A DNA stretch of 64,000 bases from Marinomonas posidonica_A (GCF_043643765.1 NZ_JBHZSP010000002.1:62001-126000), one strand, 5' to 3'; positions 26,554-36,258 are shown, counted from the stretch's first letter. Numbers and translations are program-made. The notes: generated by a model not told the origin, from the sequence alone.

Positions 26554-27369
26554 TTATTTAAGTTTACTCAAATAACCCGCAGCTAACTTAGCTGTCTTAC
26601 TGTTTGGAAAACGTTGGATCACGTCTTGCAGATAAGTCTTTGCCTGCTCTGTACGACCTAGTTGATCATTAACCGTACCAAGTTTATAAAGAGCATCTTT
26701 TTCCTTACCATGACCAGGAAACATCTGGATAACAGTATTAAAAGATTCTAACGCTTCTTCTGATTTACCCTGCACTAATTTAACTTCACCTAACCAATAG
26801 TAACCATTACCCGTTAATGTATTGTCTGGGTAACTCATTACAAACCGACTGAATGCTTGCTCAGCTTGAGCAAAATCTCGTTGATGGATTAAATTATAAG
26901 CTTGGGTGTAAGCCTCTTTTGCTGCTGCACTTGGCGTTTTTAAAGAAACAGGTGCTAATGGTGTTGCAGGAAGATTGGCTGTTTGACCGGTGCTTGCTTC
27001 AGCATTCCCAACAGTTTGTGGAGATGATTCAACAAGAACTGGATTTGATAGAGCTGGTTGTGAAGGGTATGTCGCCGATGCTGAATCTTTTTTTGCAGAA
27101 GCTGACATCAATAATGAAATGCGCTTATCAAGATCAATGTATCGATCTCTTTGACTCTGTTTCATTAGCTTGAGTTCATGACCTTGCTGCTCTAATTGAC
27201 CTCTTAAATGTTGCACTTCCTGCTGTAAAGTTTCCAGCTGGAACAACAAGTCAGCGGCTGCACTAGGCGACAAACCGACTGTTGGTTGGCTTGATTCAGA
27301 CAAAGCAAGTGGTGCTGTTAAAGACAGCACCACTGCTAAAGAGCGAATCTTTATGTCTTTACCATTCAT
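26554..27369 (-). CDS. cpoB: Cell division coordinator CpoB (YbgF, Tol-Pal associated)
   Basis: A 271-aa periplasmic protein with a signal peptide (SLAVVLSLTAPLALS), an N-terminal trimerising coiled coil (about residues 40-85) and three C-terminal TPR repeats (about 150-270; YTQAYNLIHQRDFAQAEQAFSRF and so on). CpoB links Tol-Pal to the peptidoglycan synthase PBP1B during constriction. Its ATG overlaps the pal stop by one base (TAATG). It is the last gene of the ruvCAB-tol-pal run. Confidence 0.93.
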   Translation of the reverse strand: MNGKDIKIRSLAVVLSLTAPLALSESSQPTVGLSPSAAADLLFQLETLQQEVQHLRGQLEQQGHELKLMKQSQRDRYIDLDKRISLLMSASAKKDSASATYPSQPALSNPVLVESSPQTVGNAEASTGQTANLPATPLAPVSLKTPSAAAKEAYTQAYNLIHQRDFAQAEQAFSRFVMSYPDNTLTGNGYYWLGEVKLVQGKSEEALESFNTVIQMFPGHGKEKDALYKLGTVNDQLGRTEQAKTYLQDVIQRFPNSKTAKLAAGYLSKLK

Positions 27370-27956
27370 TATTCGTAGCGAACTTCAACGCGACGATTAA
27401 GTTGCCAAGCATCAGCATCGTGACCGAAAGCAACTGGCACTTCTTCACCAAAACTTACTGTTTCGATCTGAGAAGCTGCAACGCCTTGGATTGTAAGATA
27501 ACGACTAACCGCTTTAGCACGGCGCTCACCTAGAGCCATGTTATATTCACGAGTTCCACGCTCATCAGCATGACCTTCAAGAACAATACGTGCATCTGGG
27601 TTAGCAACCAAGAACTCAGCATGTTTCGCTAGCGCTTCACGTGCTGCTGGACGAACGATAGATTTGTCGAAATCGAAGTAGAATACAGTATCAACACCAG
27701 CAAGTGGGTCAACCATTGGCTCTTCTGTTGCTTCAGCAGAATCATCAACAATCACACTTGTTACAGCACCATCTTCACCAGCACCAAATGATTGGTCTGT
27801 AGAGCCAGCAGCTGCTGAATCTTCAACTTGTTCAGTTGAAGTTGCGTCTTCTGCAACTGTTGAAGAATCAGTATCTGTTGCTGTTGTACTACAGCCTGCT
27901 AGCCACGCAGCAGACAACCCAATTACAGCAAACTTACCTAGTTTGTTTACACTCAT
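27369..27956 (-). CDS. pal: Peptidoglycan-associated lipoprotein Pal
   Basis: A 195-aa outer-membrane lipoprotein. The lipobox is LSAAWLAGC (Cys at about residue 22). A long acidic Ser/Thr/Glu linker precedes a C-terminal OmpA-like domain (about 90-195) with YFDFDKSIVRPAAR and LEGHADERGTREYNMALGERRA, which holds the diaminopimelate-binding Asp and Arg. Pal tethers the outer membrane to peptidoglycan. The linker is longer than in E. coli Pal. It follows tolB by 19 bases. Confidence 0.96.
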   Translation of the reverse strand: MSVNKLGKFAVIGLSAAWLAGCSTTATDTDSSTVAEDATSTEQVEDSAAAGSTDQSFGAGEDGAVTSVIVDDSAEATEEPMVDPLAGVDTVFYFDFDKSIVRPAAREALAKHAEFLVANPDARIVLEGHADERGTREYNMALGERRAKAVSRYLTIQGVAASQIETVSFGEEVPVAFGHDADAWQLNRRVEVRYE

Positions 27957-27975
27957 TATTCACTCCTCAATGTCT

Positions 27976-29271
27976 TTATTTGAAATACGGGGACCAAGAT
28001 GGTTCACGTACATCACCGTCTGCTGATGGTAACCTATATTTAACAAGTCCATCAACGGATACTACGGCTAAGATACCCTTTCCTTTATAGGTTGTGGCAT
28101 ATATCACCATGCTGCCGTTCGGCGCGATGCTTGGCGATTCGTCTAAGTAAGTCTCTGTTAGAATCTGAACTCGGCCTGTTTTCATATCCTGTAACGCAAT
28201 ATGATAATTGCCATCATTCTTCTGAACAGTCACAAGGTAACGACCATCAGGTGTCATTCTTGCTCTGGTATTAAGGTCACCTTCAAATGTCACCCTTTCT
28301 ACCTGCTTACTATTAACATCTAATCGATAAATTTGTGGATTACCACCACGATCAGACGTAAAAACTATTCCTTTACCATCAGGCTCCCAACTCGGCTCTG
28401 TATCGATCGCATAATGGTTTGTCATACGCTCGAGCTTTTGTGTTGCAATATCAAGCGTATAGATTTCTGGATTGTTATCTTTTGATAACACAATCGCCAG
28501 TTTCTTTCCATCTGGAGACCAAGCAGGCGCACCATTTAGACCTCTAAATTGTGCTATTTGCTGACGTTTTCCAGAAGCTAATTCTTGTATAAAAATGTTA
28601 GGGCGTCGGTTGCGAAACATTACATAAGCAATCTTACGACCATCACTACTCCAAGATGGCGATAATATTGGTTCTTTCGATTCAACGACAACCTGAGGTC
28701 TATGACCATCAGCATCAGCCACTTGTAATCTAAATAAAGGCGACTTTCGATCACCTTCAGCAGTAACATATAAGATTCTAGTACTAAATGCACCACGAGA
28801 ACCTGTTAATAATTCGTAAATTTTGTCACTAATATAATGCGCAGCATCGCGGAAATTATTTACACCAACATCAATAGAAGAATGTTTTTGTACTGGCTTT
28901 TGACTAAGTACGTTTAATAACTCAAAACCAATTCGATATTTATTGTTCGGCAACTTATTAACCGAGCCAATGACCACATAATCACTTTTTAATAAACGCC
29001 AGTCACGATAAAAAACATCTTCTTCTTTGCTGGGCATACTCAACATATTGCTACGAGGAATAGGCTGAAACAACCCACTTCGCGCTAAATCATCTTGGAC
29101 AATTTGTGCAATATCTTCAGGTAAAGCCTCGACACCATCATAACCAAAAGGCACAACCGCAATGGGCAATAATTGATCAGCACCACTGGTTATTTCAATC
29201 ACTAATTGCGCTTTCGCTGTGCTTATAAAAAAGAAAAAAACAAAAACAGCACTTAAGCATCTTTTAAACAT
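27976..29271 (-). CDS. tolB: Tol-Pal system beta-propeller protein TolB
   Basis: A 431-aa periplasmic protein with a signal peptide (CLSAVFVFFFFISTAKA), an N-terminal D1 domain that binds TolA (about residues 22-160) and a six-bladed propeller (about 165-431) with repeated SPSWSSDGRKIAYV and PAWSPDGKKLAIV motifs. TolB binds Pal and is released by TolA in an energised cycle. It starts one base after the tolA stop. Confidence 0.96.
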   Translation of the reverse strand: MFKRCLSAVFVFFFFISTAKAQLVIEITSGADQLLPIAVVPFGYDGVEALPEDIAQIVQDDLARSGLFQPIPRSNMLSMPSKEEDVFYRDWRLLKSDYVVIGSVNKLPNNKYRIGFELLNVLSQKPVQKHSSIDVGVNNFRDAAHYISDKIYELLTGSRGAFSTRILYVTAEGDRKSPLFRLQVADADGHRPQVVVESKEPILSPSWSSDGRKIAYVMFRNRRPNIFIQELASGKRQQIAQFRGLNGAPAWSPDGKKLAIVLSKDNNPEIYTLDIATQKLERMTNHYAIDTEPSWEPDGKGIVFTSDRGGNPQIYRLDVNSKQVERVTFEGDLNTRARMTPDGRYLVTVQKNDGNYHIALQDMKTGRVQILTETYLDESPSIAPNGSMVIYATTYKGKGILAVVSVDGLVKYRLPSADGDVREPSWSPYFK

Positions 29272-29272
29272 A

Positions 29273-30235
29273 TTAGTTTCTCAAGTCTTGCGGGTTAAAA
29301 ATTAAATCTACTTTACGGAAGTTGCGTTCAAAAATATACGAATCGACTTCGGCCAATTCTTCTATACGTCTGACTTTATTAACAGCGTCTAATGCTCGTT
29401 GATCAAATAAGGCATCACCACTTCCCTTGGTAACTTGAGCATTCATTACCTCACCATTCGGTAAGAAATCAATACGCAACTCGGTTTTCATACCATTTCG
29501 TGCACTGGGAGGCCGATTCCAAGCCGCGGCCACTCTTGCATTAATCAAACTACTGATTGACTGAACCATTTGAGCTTCTTCAGCAGCCAGACGTTGCGCT
29601 TCTTTTTCAGCGGCTGCTTTTCGTGCAGCCTCATCTTTAGCACGCTTTTCTTCTGCTATTCGCGCAGCTTCTTGCTGACGTTTGCGCTCTTCCTCAGCTA
29701 ATCTATCGGCTTCAGCTTGTCGAATTAAAGCTTCTTCACGTTGTTTTTGCTGACGCTCTAACTCTTGTTGACGTTTCTCTTCAGCCAAACGCTTTTTCTC
29801 GGCTTGCTGAGCTTGCTTTTTCTTTTCAGCTTCCTGTGCGAGACGTTTTTGCTCAGCCGCTCTCTTTTCAGCTTCCTGTTTTTTCTTGGCTGCGGCCTGC
29901 TCTTTGAGTCGTTTTGCTTGGGCAGCTTGTTTACGTTTTTCCTCTAAAGCCTTTCTGGCAACCTCTTTCTTACGCGCTTGCTCTGCTGCTTTTTTCTTTT
30001 GCTCAGCGATAGCCGCGGCTTGCTTTTGGGCGGCTTTTTTCTCAGCTTCTCGCTGACCTATGATCGTCTGTGAAACATCGACCACTTTGGCGTTTACTAT
30101 AACGGGGCGTTTCGGCTCAGACTTTTCAGTATCTGAAAAATTTACGGCCAAAACAGCGGTTAATACAATACCAGCATGCAAACCAACTGCTAAGACAATG
30201 GGCAAGCTGTAACTGTCACTACGCAACCACTTCAT
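29273..30235 (-). CDS. tolA: Tol-Pal system membrane-spanning protein TolA
   Basis: A 320-aa protein with one N-terminal transmembrane segment (LPIVLAVGLHAGIVLTAVLA, with the SHLSH-like region reduced to LHAG), a long Lys/Ala/Glu/Gln-rich helix (about residues 65-220) and a C-terminal TonB-like domain (about 225-320; LRIDFLPNGEVMNAQVTKGSGDALFDQ). It transmits proton-motive energy from TolQR to the outer membrane. The helical domain is shorter than in E. coli (421 aa total). Confidence 0.94.
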   Translation of the reverse strand: MKWLRSDSYSLPIVLAVGLHAGIVLTAVLAVNFSDTEKSEPKRPVIVNAKVVDVSQTIIGQREAEKKAAQKQAAAIAEQKKKAAEQARKKEVARKALEEKRKQAAQAKRLKEQAAAKKKQEAEKRAAEQKRLAQEAEKKKQAQQAEKKRLAEEKRQQELERQQKQREEALIRQAEADRLAEEERKRQQEAARIAEEKRAKDEAARKAAAEKEAQRLAAEEAQMVQSISSLINARVAAAWNRPPSARNGMKTELRIDFLPNGEVMNAQVTKGSGDALFDQRALDAVNKVRRIEELAEVDSYIFERNFRKVDLIFNPQDLRN

Positions 30236-30237
30236 AC

Positions 30238-30663
30238 TCAGTTATCCGGCTCTGTCACTAAGCCTACATTAGGTGCACCAGCACCTTGTAATGCGACCAT
30301 CAATCCAACGACATCACCGTAAGGCACATTTTTATCACCTCTAACCAATACAGACATATTTGGGTTTTGGTTAAGAATCTTACGAACTTTCGTTTGTAAG
30401 TTTGCTAATGAAATCGTCTCTTGCTGGCCGCCAACATCTAAATAAAACTGACCGCTTGAATCAACGGATGCAATTAATACATCATTTTCATCGTTTTGTA
30501 TCGGCGTTGCATTTGCATTAGGCAACTCAACATCAACACCTTGTGTCAACATGGGGGCAGTAATCATAAAGATAACAAGCAACACCAACATAACATCAAT
30601 GTAAGGCACCACATTGATTTCCGCCATTGGGCGACGCTTATCTCTCCGTCTTGAGCGAGCCAC
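30238..30663 (-). CDS. tolR: Tol-Pal system protein TolR
   Basis: A 141-aa ExbD/TolR protein. A basic N terminus (ARSRRRDKRRPMAEINVVPYIDVMLVLLVIFMITAPML) leads into one transmembrane helix with the essential proton-path Asp (in PYIDVMLVLL, residue about 23), followed by a periplasmic domain. It starts with GTG that overlaps the tolQ stop by one base (TAGTG). It forms the proton-driven motor with TolQ. Confidence 0.95.
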   Translation of the reverse strand: MARSRRRDKRRPMAEINVVPYIDVMLVLLVIFMITAPMLTQGVDVELPNANATPIQNDENDVLIASVDSSGQFYLDVGGQQETISLANLQTKVRKILNQNPNMSVLVRGDKNVPYGDVVGLMVALQGAGAPNVGLVTEPDN

Positions 30664-31346
30664 TATGCTGCGCCTCCCTCTTTGACATGAACCTTGCGAT
30701 GCAAAATACTCGCAAACTCTTCGGCGAAATTATCGTAGCTAGCGCTAAGAGACTCGGCAGCCGTAGAGAAACGGTTATAAGCGATTACCGCTGGAATAGC
30801 CGCCGCCAAGCCAATTGCCGTGGCAATAAGAGCTTCTGCTATGCCTGGAGCCACTGTTGCGAGTGTGGCTTGCTGTACTTCGGCCAAACCGATAAAGGAA
30901 TGCATAATCCCCCAAACAGTACCAAATAAGCCAACGTAAGGACTGGTCGATCCAACAGTAGCGAGGAATGGCAAATGCTGATCGAGCTTTTCTTCTTCAC
31001 GATACAGCGCCACTCGCATGGCTCTTTGTACGCCATCCATCACCGCATCAGGATCGACATTTTGATTCTGTCTTAAGCGAGTAAACTCTTTAATGCCTGC
31101 CGTAAAAATGGTTTCCATCCCTTCAACTTTGCGACTTTCTTGAGTCAATTTGCGATACAACTGACTCAAATCCATACCAGACCAAAACTGGTCTTCAAAT
31201 TCAGAACGTATTTTCTTTGCTTGTTTAATAACTCGAATGCGTTGAAAAATAACGATCCAAGAAAACACGGAAGCAGCCAACAAGGTCAACATAACAAGCT
31301 GTACTACTAAACTAGCGCTGGCGATTAAACCCCAAATTGACATCAT
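30663..31346 (-). CDS. tolQ: Tol-Pal system protein TolQ
   Basis: A 227-aa MotA/TolQ/ExbB-family inner-membrane protein with three transmembrane helices (about residues 12-35, 132-155 and 165-190). The conserved segments LPFLATVGSTSPYVGLFGTVWGIM and EALIATAIGLAAAIPAVIAYN form the proton channel with TolR. It starts 6 bases after the ruvB stop, so the tol genes are probably co-transcribed with ruvCAB. No ybgC lies immediately upstream here. Confidence 0.96.
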   Translation of the reverse strand: MMSIWGLIASASLVVQLVMLTLLAASVFSWIVIFQRIRVIKQAKKIRSEFEDQFWSGMDLSQLYRKLTQESRKVEGMETIFTAGIKEFTRLRQNQNVDPDAVMDGVQRAMRVALYREEEKLDQHLPFLATVGSTSPYVGLFGTVWGIMHSFIGLAEVQQATLATVAPGIAEALIATAIGLAAAIPAVIAYNRFSTAAESLSASYDNFAEEFASILHRKVHVKEGGAA

Positions 31347-31352
31347 GGACCT

Positions 31353-32366
31353 CTATTTTAAATCGTTTGGTAATTGGTAATTAAAATGTTCATACGCTCT
31401 TTTCGTTACTTGGCGGCCTCGCGGAGTGCGTATGACAAACCCCTGCTGTATCAAAAACGGTTCAATTACATCTTCAATGGTATCTTTATCTTCACCAAGT
31501 GCGGCAGACACACTGTCAAGACCGACAGGCCTACCATCAAACTTTTCTATCATAGTCAACAACATACGTCTATCTAAATGATCAAAACCTTGACTATCTA
31601 CACTTAACATATCCAATGCTCGTTGGGCAACTTTTTGTCCAACTAAGTCAACCCCATCAACTTGTGCAACATCGCGAACACGACGTAACAAACGATTCGC
31701 TATACGAGGTGTACCTCTTGACCGCCTAGCCACTTCAAAGCTGCCACTATCGTCTAACTGAATACCCATTTTTGATGCAGATCGCGATACAATCGTAGTT
31801 AATGATTCCACATCGTAAAATTCCAGTCGTTGCACAATGCCAAAGCGATCACGTAATGGCGACGTTAATAACCCCGCGCGTGTTGTAGCTCCGACAAGCG
31901 TAAAGGGCGGGAGTTCAATTTTTATTGAACGTGCAGCTGGACCTTCCCCAATCATAATGTCCAATTGGTAATCTTCCATCGCTGGGTAAAGCACTTCTTC
32001 AATAGCAGGGCTTAAACGGTGTATTTCATCAATAAATAAAATATCACCTTCATTCAAATTGGTTAGCAAAGCTGCTAAATCCCCTGCACGCTCTAACACA
32101 GGACCAGAAGTAGTTCTAACTTCTGCGCCCATTTCATTTCCGATGATGTGTGCTAATGTTGTTTTACCAAGCCCTGGCGGACCAAAGACTAAGGTATGAT
32201 CCAAAGGTTCACTACGTTGTCGAGCCGCTTGAATAAAAATCTCCATTTGCTCACGAACGACTGGCTGACCTATGTATTCAGACAAGGCTTGTGGACGAAT
32301 CGCTCGGTCTACCTGCCTATCATTGCCTTTTAATTCTGCTGAGATAATACGATCTTGCTCAATCAT
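31353..32366 (-). CDS. ruvB: Holliday junction helicase RuvB
   Basis: A 337-aa AAA+ ATPase that drives branch migration with RuvA. It has Walker A GPPGLGKTTLAH, Walker B LFIDEIHRL, sensor 1 LVGATTRAG, the Arg finger region LTSPLRDRFGI, and a C-terminal winged helix with TPRGR. The gene lies between ruvA (2-base gap) and tolQ. Confidence 0.98.
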   Translation of the reverse strand: MIEQDRIISAELKGNDRQVDRAIRPQALSEYIGQPVVREQMEIFIQAARQRSEPLDHTLVFGPPGLGKTTLAHIIGNEMGAEVRTTSGPVLERAGDLAALLTNLNEGDILFIDEIHRLSPAIEEVLYPAMEDYQLDIMIGEGPAARSIKIELPPFTLVGATTRAGLLTSPLRDRFGIVQRLEFYDVESLTTIVSRSASKMGIQLDDSGSFEVARRSRGTPRIANRLLRRVRDVAQVDGVDLVGQKVAQRALDMLSVDSQGFDHLDRRMLLTMIEKFDGRPVGLDSVSAALGEDKDTIEDVIEPFLIQQGFVIRTPRGRQVTKRAYEHFNYQLPNDLK

Positions 32367-32368
32367 GG

Positions 32369-32971
32369 TTATTTCCTCAACATTCCCTGTAACGCCGCTT
32401 TAATAACAGACTCGCTGTCTGCATTGTCCATTGGCACAGCAGCAATCGCTTTCGCCGCTTCTTGGGGTTTGTAGCCTAATGAAATCAATGCGGCCTCGGC
32501 TTCTTGTCTTGGGTCCGCTTGAACTTGTTTTAATACGGCAGGTGTTGCAAACAAGTCGCCTTTAGCGGCCTGCCCCAGCTTATCTCGTAATTCAATAATC
32601 AATCTCTCGGCGGTTTTTTTACCGACACCAGGGATGCGAGTTAGTGCAGTCACATCGGAATCTTGTACATTCGCAATAAGTTCTTCCGCTGACATACTCG
32701 ATAAAATCGCCAATGCCATTTTAGGACCAATGCCATTCACTTTGATTAAGACTCTAAACAATGCCCTTTCGTTTTTGTCTATAAAACCAAACAGCGTATG
32801 GGAATCTTCTTTTACAATGAGGTGTGTGAATAATGTGACTCGCTCGCCTACTTGCGGTAAATCATAAATCGTCGTCATGGACGCACTAATCTCGTAACCT
32901 AGCCCCTGTACATCGATTAATAATTCTGGCGGTGATTTTTCCACCAAGGTTCCGATAATTCGTCCTATCAC
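32369..32971 (-). CDS. ruvA: Holliday junction DNA-binding protein RuvA
   Basis: A 200-aa protein with an N-terminal OB fold (IGRIIGTLVEKSPPELLIDVQGLGYEI), two helix-hairpin-helix motifs (IKVNGIGPKMALAILS and LTRIPGVGKKTAERLI) and a C-terminal RuvB-binding domain. I set the start at GTG 32971, which restores the standard (M)IGRI start; AAGGAA lies about 7 bases upstream. The longer frame from 33001 adds ten residues that belong to the end of ruvC. GTGA overlaps the ruvC stop by four bases. Confidence 0.96.
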   Translation of the reverse strand: MIGRIIGTLVEKSPPELLIDVQGLGYEISASMTTIYDLPQVGERVTLFTHLIVKEDSHTLFGFIDKNERALFRVLIKVNGIGPKMALAILSSMSAEELIANVQDSDVTALTRIPGVGKKTAERLIIELRDKLGQAAKGDLFATPAVLKQVQADPRQEAEAALISLGYKPQEAAKAIAAVPMDNADSESVIKAALQGMLRK

Positions 32972-33525
32972 AACACATTCCTTACATCTTGTTCTGACCA
33001 ACGTTTCGTACTTCGACCGGCACGCTTACCCGTACCGTACTCTAGACCTCCGGATGTTCTGGTATTGGCATGACACAAAGCAATCGCCAAAGCATCGGCC
33101 GCATCGGCTTGTGGCTTCGCCGTTAAACCCAGTAATAATTGCACCATGCTTTGAACCTGAGTCTTATCCGCGCCACCTGTTCCCACCACGGATTGCTTTA
33201 CTCGGCGAGCAGCATATTCGTTCACCGTTAATTCTTGCAGTGATGCCGCAACAATGGCAGCACCTCTAGCTTGACCAAGCTTTAAGGCAGAATTGGCATT
33301 TTTTGCCATAAAGACTTCTTCAATGGCAAACTCCGTTGGTTGATACTCATTCAAAAGCGATTCAACACCATTAAAAATGTGCTTTAACCTGACCGATAAA
33401 TCTTCATCAGGTAAGCGAATGCAACCACTGTTTACGTACACCGGCTTACCTTTAATAATATCGATAATACCAAAGCCAGTGACACGTGAACCTGGGTCAA
33501 TCGCCATAATTCTAGTTTTAGTCAT
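32968..33525 (-). CDS. ruvC: Crossover junction endonuclease RuvC
   Basis: A 185-aa RNase H-fold resolvase of Holliday junctions. The four acidic catalytic positions are present: Asp in MAIDPGSRVTGFG, Glu in FAIEEVFMAKN, and the Asp pair in QADAADALAIALCHA. It heads the ruvC-ruvA-ruvB-tol-pal run. No yebC lies between aspS and ruvC, a point where many gammaproteobacteria carry it. Confidence 0.96.
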   Translation of the reverse strand: MTKTRIMAIDPGSRVTGFGIIDIIKGKPVYVNSGCIRLPDEDLSVRLKHIFNGVESLLNEYQPTEFAIEEVFMAKNANSALKLGQARGAAIVAASLQELTVNEYAARRVKQSVVGTGGADKTQVQSMVQLLLGLTAKPQADAADALAIALCHANTRTSGGLEYGTGKRAGRSTKRWSEQDVRNVL

Positions 33526-33596
33526 GGTTTTCTCATATGCACCATCATTACTGTATATTTCAACAGGGCTTTACACTAGATGCAATGTGTAAATAC

Positions 33597-33624
33597 AAAA
33601 AAGGCCGCGAAGTAGCGGCCTTTT
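33597..33624 (-). terminator. Terminator between aspS and ruvC
   Basis: AAAAGGCCGC pairs with GCGGCCTTTT around a short GAAGTA loop, with A and T runs on both sides. It lies 65 bases past the aspS stop and separates aspS from the ruv operon. Confidence 0.85.
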
Positions 33625-33686
33625 ACGTTTTTCTTTCGTTTCCTTAACAGCAACCGCTTAATTTAAGCGATTCGTTTGCAAAAAAG

Positions 33687-35468
33687 TTATTCTGCAACCG
33701 GCTTACGAACACGAATGCTTAATTCTTTCAATTGCTTCTCGCTAACTTCACCTGGCGCTTGAGTTAACAAACAAGTCGCACTTTGAGTTTTAGGGAAGGC
33801 AATAACATCACGAATAGAGCTTGATCCTGTCATCAACATAACCAAACGATCTAAACCGAATGCCAAACCACCGTGCGGTGGCGCACCAAATTTCAATGCG
33901 TCTAACAAGAAACCAAACTTCTCTTCTTGCTCTTCTTTTGAAATATTCAACAATTCGAACACAGACTCCTGCATATCGGATTGGTGAATACGAATCGAAC
34001 CACCACCAAGCTCTGTACCATTTAGGACCATGTCGTATGCCTGAGACAATGCTGTCAAAGGATTCGCTTTTAATTCTTCAGGAGAACAAGAAGGTGCTGT
34101 AAATGGATGGTGAATCGCGGTAATACCGCCATCACTGGTTTCTTCAAACATTGGGAAATCAACAACCCAAAGTGGTGCCCACTCACAAGTGTAAAGATTC
34201 ATGTCTTCGCCAAGCTTGCAACGTAACGCACCAAGCGCTTCGTTAACCACTTTTTCAGAATCCGCACCAAAGAAGATCAAATCACCATCTTGCGCATCAA
34301 GACGAGTCATCAAAGCTTCACGAACAGACACAGGCAAGAACTTAACGATTGGCGACTGCAAGCCACAATCATCACCATCTTCAAGCTTGGTCTTATCATT
34401 CACCTTTATGTAAGCCAAACCTTTCGCACCGTAAATGCCAACAAACTTGGTGTAGTCGTCGATTTGTTTACGAGTCAATGAATTGCCATTTGGCACTTTC
34501 AATGCGGCAACGCGACCTTTAGGATCTGTTGCAGGGCCAGAGAAGACTTTGAAATCAACTTCTTTCATCAAGTCAGACACAGTAACAATCGTTAATGGAA
34601 TACGTAAATCAGGCTTATCGCTACCGTATGTTTCCATTGCTTCTGAGTAAGGCATGCGAGGAAAAGCCCCCAGATCCACATTCAATAACTCTTTGAACAA
34701 ACCGGTAATCATGTCTTCCGTCATACCCATAATTTGCTCTTCACTCATAAAGGAGGTTTCAATATCCACTTGAGTAAATTCAGGCTGACGATCAGCACGC
34801 AAGTCTTCATCACGGAAACATTTAGCAATCTGATAATAACGATCAAAGCCAGACACCATCAACAATTGCTTAAACAATTGTGGCGATTGTGGCAAAGCAA
34901 AGAAGCTGCCCTGCTGCGTGCGGCTTGGCACCAAGTAATCACGAGCACCTTCTGGTGTTGCACGTGTCAAAATTGGTGTCTCAATGTCTAGGAAGCCGTT
35001 GTCATCTAAATAACGACGAAGAACAGACGTTACTTTTGAACGGAAGCGCATTTTTTGTTGAACTTCTGGGCGACGCAAATCGATGAAACGATTCTTAAGT
35101 CGAATATCTTCACCTACGGCCTGATGCTCGTCTAATTGGAACGGCGGCGTTTGCGCAGCATTAAGAATCTCTAAGCTAGTGCCTAAAACCTCAATTTCAC
35201 CCGTACGCATGTTCGGGTTAACTGTCCCTTCAGGACGAGCTCGAACCAAACCAGTTAACTTGATCACATATTCGTTACGAACACTGTCAGCCAAAGCGAA
35301 GCTATCCGCACGATCTGGGTCAAAAACAACCTGAGTGATCCCTTCACGATCACGTACGTCTAAGAAGATAACACCACCGTGATCACGGCGACGATGAACC
35401 CAACCGCATAAAGTAATTTCTTGTGAAATGTTAGAAGCATTTAATTCGCCGCAATAATGGCTGCGCAT
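33687..35468 (-). CDS. aspS: Aspartyl-tRNA synthetase
   Basis: A 593-aa class II synthetase of the bacterial type. The N-terminal OB fold (about residues 1-105; CGWVHRRRDHGGVIFLDVRDREG) binds the tRNA-Asp anticodon. Motif 1 includes RRPEVQQKMRFRSKV, motif 2 is FRDEDLRADRQPEFTQ, the bacterial GAD insertion lies at about 285-420, and motif 3 is GLAFGLDRLVML near residue 535. The length matches E. coli AspRS (590 aa). It is monocistronic, with a terminator downstream. Confidence 0.98.
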   Translation of the reverse strand: MRSHYCGELNASNISQEITLCGWVHRRRDHGGVIFLDVRDREGITQVVFDPDRADSFALADSVRNEYVIKLTGLVRARPEGTVNPNMRTGEIEVLGTSLEILNAAQTPPFQLDEHQAVGEDIRLKNRFIDLRRPEVQQKMRFRSKVTSVLRRYLDDNGFLDIETPILTRATPEGARDYLVPSRTQQGSFFALPQSPQLFKQLLMVSGFDRYYQIAKCFRDEDLRADRQPEFTQVDIETSFMSEEQIMGMTEDMITGLFKELLNVDLGAFPRMPYSEAMETYGSDKPDLRIPLTIVTVSDLMKEVDFKVFSGPATDPKGRVAALKVPNGNSLTRKQIDDYTKFVGIYGAKGLAYIKVNDKTKLEDGDDCGLQSPIVKFLPVSVREALMTRLDAQDGDLIFFGADSEKVVNEALGALRCKLGEDMNLYTCEWAPLWVVDFPMFEETSDGGITAIHHPFTAPSCSPEELKANPLTALSQAYDMVLNGTELGGGSIRIHQSDMQESVFELLNISKEEQEEKFGFLLDALKFGAPPHGGLAFGLDRLVMLMTGSSSIRDVIAFPKTQSATCLLTQAPGEVSEKQLKELSIRVRKPVAE

Positions 35469-35656
35469 AATTTCTTTCCTATTACTGTCTCAGTAAGAGA
35501 GCTATGTTCTTAGTGTGTCATCCTGACAGCTAATCAACGAGAATAACGCTGTCATTTCAACTAGCAGGATAACAGAATATTTTAAGGCCAAGCATTATAT
35601 GCGAAGCGAGTCCGACTCTCTATAGGTAGAACCAAATTTGTCACGAGACAATGCAA

Positions 35657-36145
35657 TTATTGAATCGAGTCAATCTCAAATTCCGTTGTTTGCCCTGCTA
35701 AAGTGAGCGAAATACACTCCCCTTCTTCTTGGCCTAACAGAATTTTACCAACCGGTGTCTCTGGCGAAATCAGCACCAAGGATGAATGCAGATACTGCAA
35801 ACTCAAACCACCAGCAATATTTGAGATGAAAAAATACCTCAGAGACAATGCTTCATTTAAGGGAACTAACCTAATTAACGACCACAAAACTACTTTATCA
35901 TTCGCATCGTTTTCAATCGGGACTTGGCGACTAAATTGCAACCAATCATTTTCACACTCGATGACACGTTGTGATTGTCCATGAGCTAAATAAGAGGATT
36001 CAAGACCAAACGTATCGTATTTAGTTTCAGCCACACTCTCTTCGTTTATCGCCGCCTCTCTTGCTTGCTGTGCAGCCGCTCTGGCTGTCTCAAAACGCGC
36101 CTCAAGCGCCCTTATAATTAAATCAATAGCTGTCTTTCTGTTCAT
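35657..36145 (-). CDS. GreA/GreB-like C-terminal domain protein
   Basis: A 162-aa protein with a short N-terminal helical part (residues 1-55; ARFETARAAAQQAREAAINEESVAETKYDTFG) and a C-terminal FKBP-like GreA/GreB domain ending SPETPVGKILLGQEEGECISLTLAGQTTEFEIDSI. The usual long antiparallel coiled coil with the two catalytic acidic residues is short or absent, so RNA-cleavage stimulation is not assured. It may bind RNA polymerase by its C-terminal domain; this is inference from resemblance. It stands alone, divergent from marR. Confidence 0.7.
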   Translation of the reverse strand: MNRKTAIDLIIRALEARFETARAAAQQAREAAINEESVAETKYDTFGLESSYLAHGQSQRVIECENDWLQFSRQVPIENDANDKVVLWSLIRLVPLNEALSLRYFFISNIAGGLSLQYLHSSLVLISPETPVGKILLGQEEGECISLTLAGQTTEFEIDSIQ

Positions 36146-36258
36146 ATGGTGACTTACATTCTCAATATTTAAGAGCCTAGTTTAGGCATCATTTATACTA
36201 GCGCCCTGCTATTAAATTATGCAAACAGTGAGGTCTTATTCGACAATAAAAAAATCAA

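Noticed and set aside
29560..30050. Tandem repeat in tolA
   Set aside because: The repeated Lys/Ala/Glu codons are the normal helical TolA domain, not a mobile or CRISPR repeat.
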